Shown: positions 23,884 to 32,858 of the stretch, piece by piece
Position numbering within the stretch: position 1 is the first letter of the stretch
How the letters are laid out: the number at the start of each line of letters is the position of its first letter
DNA from: Ruminococcus sp.
GTDB lineage: Bacteria > Bacillota > Clostridia > Oscillospirales > Ruminococcaceae
Assembly (NCBI GenBank): GCA_017513795.1
Contig: JAFXEJ010000039.1
Span: forward strand, 1 to 46,779
Direction: 5' to 3'
Length of the DNA: 46,779 bases
Program-made: the position numbers and the translations under genes
Notes under the pieces: model-generated
The model's database searches: none
What the model was told of the DNA's origin: nothing
What the model saw: the letters and a program-made list of their open reading frames with translations, nothing else

Positions 23884-26451
23884 CTATATTTTTCGTTTTC
23901 TTATAACCAAAACTGTTATATATAATCCGAATAAAATAACTGAAACAACTGTTGTTGAAATTCCGACCTTTTTTAATGGCGCTTCAAATGAAATTTCAAT
24001 GTCATGATGTCCCGCTTTAATGGGGAATCCGATAAATGCAGTATTCGTTTTGAAGTATTCAACGGGTTCACCGTCAACGGTTACTTTGAAATTTTTGTCA
24101 TAAGGCAGTGAAATATTGAACCAGCCATCTTTTCGGACATCAATTCGTCCAATAACAGAGTCTTTCAGCGAATTGTTGCGGTCAATAATGAATTCATCCT
24201 TATTTTTTCTTGCTGTATCAAGTACCGATGCGTCGAGCGCATACACCTGAATGTCCGAAATCGTATAAAGACCAGGAGAAAATGTAAGTGTAAGGCGGTC
24301 TGCAATATCATACGATGATAAAACATATGTGAAATCATAGTTTTTATTGCAGTACTTCCAGCGAGGATCGGTCAGTTTATTTTTAACACCATTAACGATC
24401 AGGAATACATCGCTGTACATCAGAGGACTTCCAATTGTATTATTTGCCGATGTTGTAACTATCAGAATCTTATTTTCGGAAAATTTTTCAAGCATTATTT
24501 CAGCTGTAAATTCTGTCTGAGTATTTACAGTGTAAATTCCATTCTCGTAAGTGACATGCGGATCATTGATAAGCGGCGTCATATCGGGAAATAACTGCTG
24601 TGCCAGATAATCAGTACGGCTTTCTGTTATTTCCGGAATTATGATATTATTGAGGAGAGTTTCGGCTTTGAACTGAGGCGGGAGCTCGTTGAATGCATCT
24701 TCGTTCATTACTTCAGAGGAAGCATAACCGAGTGGAAATGCGTAATCGTTGCGATATAAAGTGCAATCCTCAAGTTCAGCAACAATTTCTTCATCATACA
24801 TACGCATATTTTCCGAAGACATTCGATAGCGGCATCCCATGAGAGTGGTGAAAAGAATGTTATACGGCTGATTCTGAATCGCATTATTTCGTGAGCGGTT
24901 TTCACTAAGCGACGTATTAAAGCGGAAATCTCTCAGAAACGGGTTATTCACCGATGAATAGCTGCTTGTGGACAGGTAATTCATGCCGAAAACCCTATTT
25001 ACAGTAACTTCATTATGGACGGTATTGGCAAAACGATACATATCGGGATCACTTTCAATGGTTGATAAAATTGTTTCTTCAATTTCAATGTTATAGAAAT
25101 CTTTTACATTGTCGGATGTGGCAAATTTATCAATGCAATTGTTTATAAGGCAGATGATTGCAGAGCCAGTGACTGCGTAAAAAGGGAGAAGTTTTTCTCT
25201 CTCGCAACGACATATGTATATCATGAAGAAAGCTGTGAAAATAATTGCGGCAGTAATGGGGATAGTCAGCTTCTGAAATTCAACATTGAAGTTGTCCAAC
25301 AGGATATTCATGATTCCAATCAGCATCAGAAGTACTGCGGATTTTATTGTGCACTGAAAATCAAGATGTTCTTCAGAAAGGAAATATCCCGTAATAAGAA
25401 GCATTATTGGTCCGAAAGGCAGAAATGCCTTGCCATCAAGATACATAAATGCGTTGATAATGTAGTTTATAAGCGGAGTGAGTGTAAAAGTAATCAGAAG
25501 AAATGACAGAAATTTGATATTTCTTTTGCCTTTGATAAGCATGTACAACGCACTGAAAAGTACAAAAACTGTAAGTCCCATGGAATATCCGGAATAAAGG
25601 ATTGTTGACAGATTAACGTCAAGCAGAAGCATATCTGCAAAATCCAATACAACGGAAGATTTTTCTCGTCCGGATAAAATTGCCATAAGGGTAGGCATCC
25701 ACATAAATGCGGAACACAGACATCCGGCGGCAATTCCTATAAGCTTTGTGAGGTGAGTTCTGATGAACTGGATTAGTGAAAATCTGCCGATGTCGCTCAG
25801 TTGAATGAAAATCAGATAAACAATGACAGCAGAGAAGCATCCTACACTGAAATAAAAGCTTGTGCACAGTATACAGTAGGACATTACAGCAATGAAAACT
25901 GTATTTTGTGGTGTATCGTTTCGTCTGCATCCGATAAGCAATCCCATAAGAAACGGAAAATAATTCATAAACATGATATGGTGATGGCTGTGATAAAGAA
26001 GTCCGCCGGAGCAAAGGAACATTATTGCAACGATAAGTGCAGTTTTCTGCCGGAAATGTCCTTTGAAGAAGTAATACCCTTCGATTGAAGAAATAATCAC
26101 AATCGCAAGACTTACGATCTGGATGTAGGTGCTCATTTTTACGAAAGGCAGAGCGTATGCCGGCAAATAAAGAGGATTTGCAATTCCGTAGTAGGAGAAG
26201 TTGTAGATATTCTGACCTCCGCCTATCTGAAGTGCAAAATCCGGAAACAAGTCATGAGTTTCGTAAAAGCGGAGTCTGAAATATTCCGGAATGGCGAAAT
26301 GCTGGCTTTTCCAGTCCGTATCAGATCCCCATATAAAGCCTTCAGTTCGTAAAATCATGGTGATTGCTGTGATGAATATGAATATCAGAGAAAGAATTAT
26401 AATCGCACTGGCATCAGGATGTTTTTTTACAAATGTACGAATTTTTTTCAT
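23884..26451 (-). CDS. YfhO-family polytopic membrane protein
   Basis: An 855-residue membrane protein with a dozen or more hydrophobic segments, a large extracytoplasmic region (~440-820) and a final TM (SVILFGLYITVLVIR). The N-terminal loop FIWGSDTDWKSQHFAIPEYF and the C-terminal ISLPYDKNFKVTVDGEPVEY match the YfhO family. These are GT-C-like membrane glycosyltransferase relatives linked in some Firmicutes to lipoteichoic acid or cell-surface glycosylation. The acidic residues in the first external loop fit a GT-C active site, but activity is inferred. It lies 32 nt after mutS2 with no clear SD, so it may be the last and weakly translated gene of that operon. Confidence 0.85.
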   Translation of the reverse strand: MKKIRTFVKKHPDASAIIILSLIFIFITAITMILRTEGFIWGSDTDWKSQHFAIPEYFRLRFYETHDLFPDFALQIGGGQNIYNFSYYGIANPLYLPAYALPFVKMSTYIQIVSLAIVIISSIEGYYFFKGHFRQKTALIVAIMFLCSGGLLYHSHHHIMFMNYFPFLMGLLIGCRRNDTPQNTVFIAVMSYCILCTSFYFSVGCFSAVIVYLIFIQLSDIGRFSLIQFIRTHLTKLIGIAAGCLCSAFMWMPTLMAILSGREKSSVVLDFADMLLLDVNLSTILYSGYSMGLTVFVLFSALYMLIKGKRNIKFLSFLLITFTLTPLINYIINAFMYLDGKAFLPFGPIMLLITGYFLSEEHLDFQCTIKSAVLLMLIGIMNILLDNFNVEFQKLTIPITAAIIFTAFFMIYICRCEREKLLPFYAVTGSAIICLINNCIDKFATSDNVKDFYNIEIEETILSTIESDPDMYRFANTVHNEVTVNRVFGMNYLSTSSYSSVNNPFLRDFRFNTSLSENRSRNNAIQNQPYNILFTTLMGCRYRMSSENMRMYDEEIVAELEDCTLYRNDYAFPLGYASSEVMNEDAFNELPPQFKAETLLNNIIIPEITESRTDYLAQQLFPDMTPLINDPHVTYENGIYTVNTQTEFTAEIMLEKFSENKILIVTTSANNTIGSPLMYSDVFLIVNGVKNKLTDPRWKYCNKNYDFTYVLSSYDIADRLTLTFSPGLYTISDIQVYALDASVLDTARKNKDEFIIDRNNSLKDSVIGRIDVRKDGWFNISLPYDKNFKVTVDGEPVEYFKTNTAFIGFPIKAGHHDIEISFEAPLKKVGISTTVVSVILFGLYITVLVIRKRKI

Positions 26452-26483
26452 ATAAATTTACTTTGTGACAGTGACAAGCAGCT

Positions 26484-28865
26484 TTATTTAAGTTCAGCTA
26501 CAGTTACACCGTCCTCGCCTTCACCGAAAAGTCCGAGTCGGAAATTCTTGACAGAAGGATGCGATTTTAGACGTCTGTGGACAGCGGCTCTGAGAAGTCC
26601 TGTACCCTTGCCATGAATTATAGTAATTGTCGAGATATTTGACATTACTGCCTGATCTATAAATGAATCAAGCTGATAAACACCATCGTCGCAGGCACAG
26701 CCACGGATATCAAGTTCCATTTTTCCCCTGCGTTCTGCCTTTACGCCGACTTTATTCATATTTCTGACAGGACGCTTCTGCTGAACAGGTTTCGGAGCTT
26801 CTTCAAGACGAAGGCGGGAAATGTTCATTTTTGTTTTCATGACGCCCATCTGAACAAATACAAAATCGCTGCCGTCAGGATCGCCGGAGATTATTCCCTT
26901 GCGGTTGAGATCAACGATAAATACGGTATCGCCGCGTCGGAGTTTTCGTGGAAGAACGTATTCTTCCTGAGAATTTCGGCTTTCAATCGGGTTAGCAGTA
27001 TCATACATTTTATTGAAGCTCTGCTTCGTTCTGGATTTCATAGAGGAAACATTTCCGCTGAAATCCTTTTTATCTTTTTCACGTCGGAGTTGTTCAAGTT
27101 CTTCTAAAAGTTCATTAGATTCAGCCTTTGTCTGCTCAATTATCGTCATTGCACGAAGTCTTGCCTTTTCAAGCTCATCAGAGCGTGCAGCTTCAAGTTC
27201 TTCACGTTCTTTTCTGATAGCCTCCTCATGTTCTGCCGCCTGAGCTCTCAGTCGGGAAATTTCCTCTTTCTGACGTTCAAGTTCCAGACGGCTTGCTTCA
27301 AGCTTTCCGATAACTTCCTCGAGACGTGTATTTGCATCATCGACACGATTTTTGGCATCCTCGATGATATCCTCAGGCATACCAAGTCCGGCAGAAATCG
27401 CAAATGCATTGGATTTTCCGGGAGAACCCACAATAAGTCTGTATGTCGGGCGGAATGTTTCGATATCGAATTCACACGAAGCGTTCTGTACGTCAGGACT
27501 GTCGATTGCAAAGACTTTAAGTTCCTGATAGTGAGTAGTGACCATGACTTTTGCGCCGTTCTGCATAAGTCGCCTTATAATCGAGACAGCAAGAGCTGCA
27601 CCCTCAACGGGATCAGTACCGGAACCGAGCTCATCAAGCAGAATGAGAGAGCTTTCGTCAGAAGTTTTAAGTATTTCGATGACTTTATTAGTGTGAGATG
27701 AGAACGTCGAAAGATTCTGTTCAATGCTCTGACTGTCGCCGATATCTGCAAGAATGTGCCTGAAAACAGAAATACTGCTTCCGTCGGCAACAGGAATAAG
27801 CAGTCCGCACATTATCATTGCGCTTAGAAGACCGGCAGTTTTCAGTGCGACAGTCTTACCGCCTGTATTCGGACCAGTAATTATCAATGCCTGATATTCG
27901 TCGCCGAGAGAAAGATTTATCGGGACAGCTTTGTTTTTATCCAGCAGGGGATGACGTGCTTTTTTCAGATTGATTATACCATCATCGGTGATTTTCGGGA
28001 GCGAGCAGTTAAGCTTTGCGGCAAGGTTGGATTTCGCAAAATAGAGGTTAAGTTCTACGCAGATCTTGTAGTTTTCACAGAGAATATCGGCATAATCGCC
28101 GCAGTCACGGCAGAGTTCACGGACAATTCTCTCGATTTCCTCCTGTTCCTTGCCCTCAAGAATACGGATATCGTTGTTAGCCTCTACAATAGCCATAGGC
28201 TCGATGAATATAGTCTGTCCGGTTGCAGAGGTGTCATGAACAAGACCGCTGATCTGTCCACGATGCTCCGATTTTACGGGCAGAACGAATCTTCCGTCAC
28301 GGAGAGTGACTGTATTTTCCTGAAGATACTGCTGAGTAGTTTTGTTTCTTATCATTTTATCGAGTGTTTCACGAAGCTGCATTCCGGCACGATTGATTTT
28401 TCGGCGAATTGCAGCCAGTTCCGGACTTGCAGCATCAGCGATCTCGTTTTCGGAGATAATGGAACGCTCCAGCTTTTCAAGAAGCCAGTCATTCGGTTTA
28501 AGCTGAGAAAACAGATAGCTTAGCTCTGTTTCGATATTTTCGCAATGACCGTACCAGTCGGCAAGCCCCTTGATCTGACGGAGCATTGCGGCGATATCCA
28601 TAAGGTCACGAAGTGAAATAACCGCTCCGGACTTTGCACGGGCGGCTGTTGTGGTTATATCCTTGAAGTTTGAAAAAGGCGGAGTTCCGAACTGAACAGA
28701 AAGGCTGAGTGCCTGAGAAGTTTTAAGACATTCGTATCGTGTACGTTCAAGGTCGCAGTCGGGACGGAGCGAAAGTGCCATTTTTCTTGTTTCCTCGTTT
28801 GAGGTAAGCTCCGCAAGCATTTCAAGAATTTTGTCAAGTTCAAGTGTTTTAAGATATTTATTCAT
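26484..28865 (-). CDS. mutS2: MutS2 ATPase/endonuclease with Smr domain
   Basis: A 793-residue MutS2. An N-terminal lever and clamp region precedes the ABC-type ATPase, with Walker A GPNTGGKTVALKT (~330) and Walker B ILLDELGSGTDPVEG. A long charged coiled coil (~520-620) follows, and the C-terminal Smr domain (~715-793) has LDIRG and IHGKGTGLLRAAV. MutS2 binds branched DNA to limit homologous recombination and, in B. subtilis, also rescues collided ribosomes; the Smr domain carries the nuclease. The start overlaps the end of recO by 8 nt, indicating one transcript. All expected domains are intact. Confidence 0.96.
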   Translation of the reverse strand: MNKYLKTLELDKILEMLAELTSNEETRKMALSLRPDCDLERTRYECLKTSQALSLSVQFGTPPFSNFKDITTTAARAKSGAVISLRDLMDIAAMLRQIKGLADWYGHCENIETELSYLFSQLKPNDWLLEKLERSIISENEIADAASPELAAIRRKINRAGMQLRETLDKMIRNKTTQQYLQENTVTLRDGRFVLPVKSEHRGQISGLVHDTSATGQTIFIEPMAIVEANNDIRILEGKEQEEIERIVRELCRDCGDYADILCENYKICVELNLYFAKSNLAAKLNCSLPKITDDGIINLKKARHPLLDKNKAVPINLSLGDEYQALIITGPNTGGKTVALKTAGLLSAMIMCGLLIPVADGSSISVFRHILADIGDSQSIEQNLSTFSSHTNKVIEILKTSDESSLILLDELGSGTDPVEGAALAVSIIRRLMQNGAKVMVTTHYQELKVFAIDSPDVQNASCEFDIETFRPTYRLIVGSPGKSNAFAISAGLGMPEDIIEDAKNRVDDANTRLEEVIGKLEASRLELERQKEEISRLRAQAAEHEEAIRKEREELEAARSDELEKARLRAMTIIEQTKAESNELLEELEQLRREKDKKDFSGNVSSMKSRTKQSFNKMYDTANPIESRNSQEEYVLPRKLRRGDTVFIVDLNRKGIISGDPDGSDFVFVQMGVMKTKMNISRLRLEEAPKPVQQKRPVRNMNKVGVKAERRGKMELDIRGCACDDGVYQLDSFIDQAVMSNISTITIIHGKGTGLLRAAVHRRLKSHPSVKNFRLGLFGEGEDGVTVAELK

Positions 28866-29613
28866 AGATTTTCCTTATATCCTTGTAGTAGTTGAGCGTC
28901 TTGAAATGACGTTCAAGGTGTTCGATAAGATAATTTTCCGTAATTGCAGAAAGAGCCAGCATAGCACTGTCAGAGATGCGGAAATTAAAAAGTCTGTTGA
29001 AATCAGCGAGAACGATATGGCGCAGGGCGCTGAGTACGGGGAGTTTTATTTTTGTGTAATCCTTGTCAACAGCGTCGCCGAAGCAGTCTTCGCAGTAGAA
29101 ACAGCTTGATTTTTCGCTGAAATAGAGCGTTTCGGGTTCATATACGCCGCACATTCGGCATCCGACGATATCAGGCATAAAGCCGATTTCCGCCATAAGA
29201 CGCAGTTCAAATATCGCCTTGAGCATTTCGGCGTCACGTTTGCCGTTTTCGAGGTAATGAAACGTATTTAGGACAAGCCGCATAACATCTTCGCTGCCGC
29301 AGTCCTCGTCAATGCAGTAGGTCAGAACCTCTGAAAAATAGGAAGCAAGCGCAATTTTCTGAAGGGAATCACGCAAACCATAGAAAATATGTATCGGCTC
29401 TGCGCTGTTAAGGTAAAAACGTTCGCCTCTTTTGTTCATGCAGAACTTTGAATAAGCGAAAAGCTGTGCAGAGCTTCGTGATTTTCCGCCGATTTTTCCG
29501 GCACCTTTTGCGGTTATTTCGATGATACCGCTGTTTTTAGTGAGAACATCAATAAATTTATCATGTTCGCCCACAAGACGTTCTCTCAGGACGATTCCTT
29601 CTTGTATTATCAT
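28858..29613 (-). CDS. recO: DNA repair protein RecO
   Basis: A 251-residue RecO, which loads RecA on SSB-coated single strands in the RecFOR pathway. An N-terminal OB-fold (EGIVLRERLVGEHDKFIDVLT) is followed by a helical domain with a zinc site formed by CRMCG and CEDCF pairs (~155-178). It overlaps mutS2 by 8 nt downstream. Its start lies inside the short yqzL-like gene in another frame. The order era-yqzL-recO is the classical Firmicute arrangement. Confidence 0.95.
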   Translation of the reverse strand: MIIQEGIVLRERLVGEHDKFIDVLTKNSGIIEITAKGAGKIGGKSRSSAQLFAYSKFCMNKRGERFYLNSAEPIHIFYGLRDSLQKIALASYFSEVLTYCIDEDCGSEDVMRLVLNTFHYLENGKRDAEMLKAIFELRLMAEIGFMPDIVGCRMCGVYEPETLYFSEKSSCFYCEDCFGDAVDKDYTKIKLPVLSALRHIVLADFNRLFNFRISDSAMLALSAITENYLIEHLERHFKTLNYYKDIRKIYE

Positions 29614-29692
29614 CTGATTTTTCCTTGTATCTGAGGTAGTCCTCTACAGTTCCGGACTGAGTGAATTTTACCCATAAAGTCTCGTCTGACAT
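29561..29692 (-). CDS. yqzL: YqzL-like small protein
   Basis: A 43-residue frame starting MSDETLWVKFTQSGTVEDYL and continuing RYKE. It is preceded by an excellent SD, ggagg, 9 nt before the ATG. The W-x-x-F-x-x-(S/T)-G-x-(I/V)-x-x-Y-L pattern and the position between era and recO match the YqzL family, whose function is unknown. Its last 53 nt overlap the start of recO in a different frame, suggesting translational coupling. The C-terminal tail after KEKSDD is Arg-rich and encoded within the recO overlap. Confidence 0.75.
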   Translation of the reverse strand: MSDETLWVKFTQSGTVEDYLRYKEKSDDNTRRNRPERTSCGRT

Positions 29693-29746
29693 ATTTTTAA
29701 TCCTCCGCAATCTGTTGTATATCGGCAAAAAGTCCGGCATACAGTT

Positions 29747-29796
29747 ATTGATGTACCAGTTGACATAATAACAGGAAAATCAACCGGTACATCAAT
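29747..29796. repeat. Long hairpin between era and yqzL
   Basis: The 17-base arms attgatgtaccagttga and tcaaccggtacatcaat have one mismatch and a 16-base loop. On the plus strand it is followed by attttttac; on the transcribed minus strand there is no T-tract. It is therefore more likely an mRNA processing or stability element than a terminator. Confidence 0.55.
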
Positions 29797-29831
29797 ATTT
29801 TTTACGGAAATTATGCAGTTATAATCGGAAA

Positions 29832-30725
29832 TTATTTCTCAGAAAGACCGAGGGTTCTGATAATACCCTCACGATTGCGCCAGTCCTCCTTGACTTTTAC
29901 CCAGCACTGGAGATTTACCTTGATCTGGAAGAAATCTTCAAGATCAAGTCTGGCAGCTGTCGAAGCCTTTTTGAGCATAGAACCGCCCTTTCCGATGACG
30001 ATTCCCTTATGCGATTCTTTTTCGCAGTAGATTACAGCAGAGATGTCGAGGATATCCTTGTCGTCACGCTCGGACATAGTTTCAACACCGACAGCGATTC
30101 CATGAGGAACCTCGTCGTTGAGAAGCATGAGGAGTTTTTCACGGATCATTTCAGCAGCGAGAATTTTTTCAGGCTGATCAGTAATCATGTCGTCGGGGAA
30201 AAAGTGAACGGATTCCTCTGACAGATTGATTATCTCGTTAATAACTATATCTACGCCATTGTTTTCGGTAACACTGACAGGAATAATAGCGTGGAAATCA
30301 GCTTTTGTCGTCATATCGGCGATAATCGGTGCAAGATCATTCTTGTTTCTGAGCAGATCAATCTTGTTAAGTACGAGGATTACCGGCATTTTTGACCGGT
30401 TCATTGAGCGGAGCAGATTAAGTTCCTGTTCATTGATTTTCTTGGTGCAGTCCATCATGAAGATAACTGCGTCGATATCACTGACTGATTCCTTGACAGT
30501 GTTGAGCATGTGCTCACTGAGCTTGTTGACGGGCTTGTGAAGTCCCGGTGTGTCAAAGAAAACAAGCTGAACATCGTCGATATTTCTTATTCCGGTAATT
30601 CGTGTGCGGGTAGTCTGCGGCTTATTGCTTACCGAAGCGATTTTTTCACCGATGATAGCATTAAGCAGCGAAGATTTTCCGGCGTTTGTACGGCCGGCGA
30701 TAGTTACAAAAGCGGTACTTGACAT
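29832..30725 (-). CDS. era: GTPase Era
   Basis: A 297-residue Era, needed for 16S rRNA 3'-end maturation and 30S assembly. GTPase motifs are GRTNAGKSS (G1), DTPGLHKPV (G3) and LNKIDLL (G4). The C-terminal KH domain carries GKGGSMLKKA. Its ATG overlaps the ybeY stop codon by 1 nt (TGATG). The adjacent ybeY and phoH genes act in the same rRNA maturation process, consistent with the operon. Confidence 0.97.
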   Translation of the reverse strand: MSSTAFVTIAGRTNAGKSSLLNAIIGEKIASVSNKPQTTRTRITGIRNIDDVQLVFFDTPGLHKPVNKLSEHMLNTVKESVSDIDAVIFMMDCTKKINEQELNLLRSMNRSKMPVILVLNKIDLLRNKNDLAPIIADMTTKADFHAIIPVSVTENNGVDIVINEIINLSEESVHFFPDDMITDQPEKILAAEMIREKLLMLLNDEVPHGIAVGVETMSERDDKDILDISAVIYCEKESHKGIVIGKGGSMLKKASTAARLDLEDFFQIKVNLQCWVKVKEDWRNREGIIRTLGLSEK

Positions 30726-31237
30726 CAGGCGTTATCTCCGTTCACAATGAAAGTTGCATCTCTGGAAATACCGAGCTTTTCGAGGACAGATTCCTCTTTT
30801 TCGTGCATGATCTGCTGATCGAGAGGACTTGTCTCATGATCGTAGCCGAGGAGATGAAGCATTGAATGAACAGTCAGGAATCCGATTTCACGTTCAAGGG
30901 AATGACCGTAATTCTTAGCCTGCTTTACAGCTGTTTCAAGAGAAATAACGACATCTCCGAGAAGTACGGCGCCTGTTTCGGGATTGATTTCCACTGTTCC
31001 GTCTTCGCTTGTAAGCGGGAATGAGAGGACATCAGTAACGCTGTCCTTGTTTCTGTAGATTTTGTTGAGATTCTTTATCTCGTTGTTGCTTACGAAAGAA
31101 ACGCTTACCTCAGCGTCCTTGTCGAATTTTTCTGTAGTAAGAACAGCCTGACAGCATCTTCTTATGAGAAGTCTGATTCCTACAGGAATTTTGATTTCTG
31201 TCTGATTATTCTTTACATATACCTTGAGTTTAGCCAT
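30725..31237 (-). CDS. ybeY: Endoribonuclease YbeY
   Basis: A 170-residue YbeY with the zinc motif HSMLHLLGYDH (H-x3-H-x5-H) followed by MHEKEESVLEKLG. It is a single-strand-specific endoribonuclease in 16S rRNA 3'-end processing and late ribosome quality control. It overlaps phoH by 8 nt upstream and era by 1 nt downstream. A spacing of that kind indicates coupled translation. Confidence 0.96.
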   Translation of the reverse strand: MAKLKVYVKNNQTEIKIPVGIRLLIRRCCQAVLTTEKFDKDAEVSVSFVSNNEIKNLNKIYRNKDSVTDVLSFPLTSEDGTVEINPETGAVLLGDVVISLETAVKQAKNYGHSLEREIGFLTVHSMLHLLGYDHETSPLDQQIMHEKEESVLEKLGISRDATFIVNGDNA

Positions 31238-32210
31238 AATTTTTCATTCTCCCTTCACCGGAATTATTATATTTTTCGTATGCTTTTATAATATCCTGAA
31301 CAAGTCTGTGGCGAACAACATCTTTTTCGCTGAACTTATGGATAAATATATCATCAATTCCCCTGAGCACCTTTACCGCCTCTACCAGACCGGATTTTTT
31401 CTTATCTGGGAGATCAATCTGGGTAATATCTCCGGTAATCACCATTTTACTTTCATTTCCGAGACGTGTAAGGAACATTTTTATCTGTTCTGATGTAGTA
31501 TTCTGTGCTTCATCGAGGATAATAAAAGCCTCATCGAGGGTACGTCCTCTCATATACGCAAGCGGAGCAACTTCGATAATTCCCTTTTCCATATATCGGG
31601 CGAAGCTTTCTGCGCCAAAGAGGTCGTAGAGTGCATCATATAGCGGTCTGAGGTAAGGATCTACCTTATCCTGGAGATCGCCTGGAAGAAAACCAAGCTT
31701 TTCGCCAGCTTCCACAGCCGGACGTGTAAGGATGATTTTTCTGATTTTGTGTTCCCTGAAAGCCTTTACTGCCATTGCGACAGCGAGATAGGTTTTTCCA
31801 GTACCAGCCGGACCTATGCCTATTACAATAGTATTGTCCTTTATAGCGTCAACGTATTTTTTCTGTCCGACAGTACGGGCACGGAGAACCTTTCCGGAGG
31901 CAGACATACAGATTCCGTCTTTGCCGAGATCGGTAAGCTGCTGTTCAGCGCCGTCAGCCACCATGGAAGTGACATATCTGACGGTATGTTCACTGAGCGT
32001 CTGACCGTTGCTGCTTATTTTCAGCAGAGCGTTGAGTGCTTTTGCGGCTTGCTCTGTATTGTTTTCGTCACCGATAAGCTTGATGCCGCCGTCACGGATC
32101 ACAGCGGTCACGTTGTATTCTTTTTGTATACGGCTGATATTGCCGTCAAATTGCCCGAAAAGCTCAGAGAGTCTGTCCGGATCGTTTACTGTAACAAATT
32201 TTTCTGACAT
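31230..32210 (-). CDS. phoH: PhoH-family ATPase (YbeZ-like)
   Basis: A 326-residue PhoH/YbeZ protein. An N-terminal KH-like region (~15-75) precedes the P-loop ATPase, with Walker A GPAGTGKTYLAVAMA (~130) and Walker B FIILDEAQN. It is a predicted RNA helicase-like partner of YbeY in ribosome maturation. The start codon directly abuts the stop of the CYTH gene (no gap), and the end overlaps ybeY by 8 nt. Confidence 0.95.
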   Translation of the reverse strand: MSEKFVTVNDPDRLSELFGQFDGNISRIQKEYNVTAVIRDGGIKLIGDENNTEQAAKALNALLKISSNGQTLSEHTVRYVTSMVADGAEQQLTDLGKDGICMSASGKVLRARTVGQKKYVDAIKDNTIVIGIGPAGTGKTYLAVAMAVKAFREHKIRKIILTRPAVEAGEKLGFLPGDLQDKVDPYLRPLYDALYDLFGAESFARYMEKGIIEVAPLAYMRGRTLDEAFIILDEAQNTTSEQIKMFLTRLGNESKMVITGDITQIDLPDKKKSGLVEAVKVLRGIDDIFIHKFSEKDVVRHRLVQDIIKAYEKYNNSGEGRMKNYG

Positions 32211-32732
32211 TTAACTGCTCCTGTCATCCGGCTGGACATCCGGAAAAACTCCTGCTGCTGAAAGAGCTGCATTGGAGTATCTGCTGTCAGCCGTAACGTC
32301 TTTTATAACCCTGACGCTGTCGGGAAAATCAATCACCTGTCCGGTAGAATCAAGCTCGATCTCCATAACAGCGAGCTTATCCGAAAAGGGGTATGTATCA
32401 AGTTCAAAGAGCTGATTTCTGTATTTGAAGCAGAATCTCACCTTATCGACAGGAGTAAGCGTCTTGTCGGCATCATCGAGGAGCTTTTCGTAATCCTCGC
32501 AGCTTATATCGTATTCTGTTTCTTTTCGTGTAGTAGGCGAAATAAAGATTTTTTCCGTATATGTATAGAAAACCTTTCCGTTTTCTTCAAGACGCCTCAC
32601 TCTGCGCTGTGAATCATTCTTCCCACGGTGGAGATACGTCTGAATAATGCTTATTTTCCGCTTTACATCGAGCTTTTTTAAATCCGGAAATTCCACCAGA
32701 AATTTCCTTTCAATTTCAAGTTCTTCTGCCAT
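32211..32732 (-). CDS. CYTH-domain triphosphate phosphohydrolase
   Basis: A 173-residue CYTH protein with the defining E-x-E-x-K motif in ELEIERKFLVEF near the N-terminus. The alternating basic and acidic strands (QRRVRRLEENG, AVMEIELDS) line the tunnel of triphosphate tunnel metalloenzymes. Likely activity is inorganic triphosphatase or a related hydrolase; adenylate cyclase activity is less likely for such a short form. It is first in the phoH-ybeY-era-recO-mutS2 operon and follows a perfect consensus promoter. The C-terminal tail after AALSAAGVFPDV is poorly conserved. Confidence 0.88.
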   Translation of the reverse strand: MAEELEIERKFLVEFPDLKKLDVKRKISIIQTYLHRGKNDSQRRVRRLEENGKVFYTYTEKIFISPTTRKETEYDISCEDYEKLLDDADKTLTPVDKVRFCFKYRNQLFELDTYPFSDKLAVMEIELDSTGQVIDFPDSVRVIKDVTADSRYSNAALSAAGVFPDVQPDDRSS

Positions 32733-32771
32733 AAAACAACTCCGGAATCATTTGAAAATTGTCACACATAT

Positions 32772-32800
32772 ATTATACATCATTTTTTGAATAATGTCAA
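32772..32800 (-). promoter_or_regulatory. Consensus promoter of the CYTH-phoH-ybeY-era-recO-mutS2 operon
   Basis: On the minus strand a perfect TTGACA, a 17-bp spacer and a perfect TATAAT, about 40 bp before the CYTH start (SD ccggag). Confidence 0.85.
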
Positions 32801-32858
32801 CAAAAAAATATCAGTTATTCTGTATAATCTGTTTAAGGTTACTTTTGGTATGGAAGGT

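Noticed and set aside
27951-28523. Plus-strand frame of 190 codons
   Set aside because: Antisense to mutS2 with no family resemblance.
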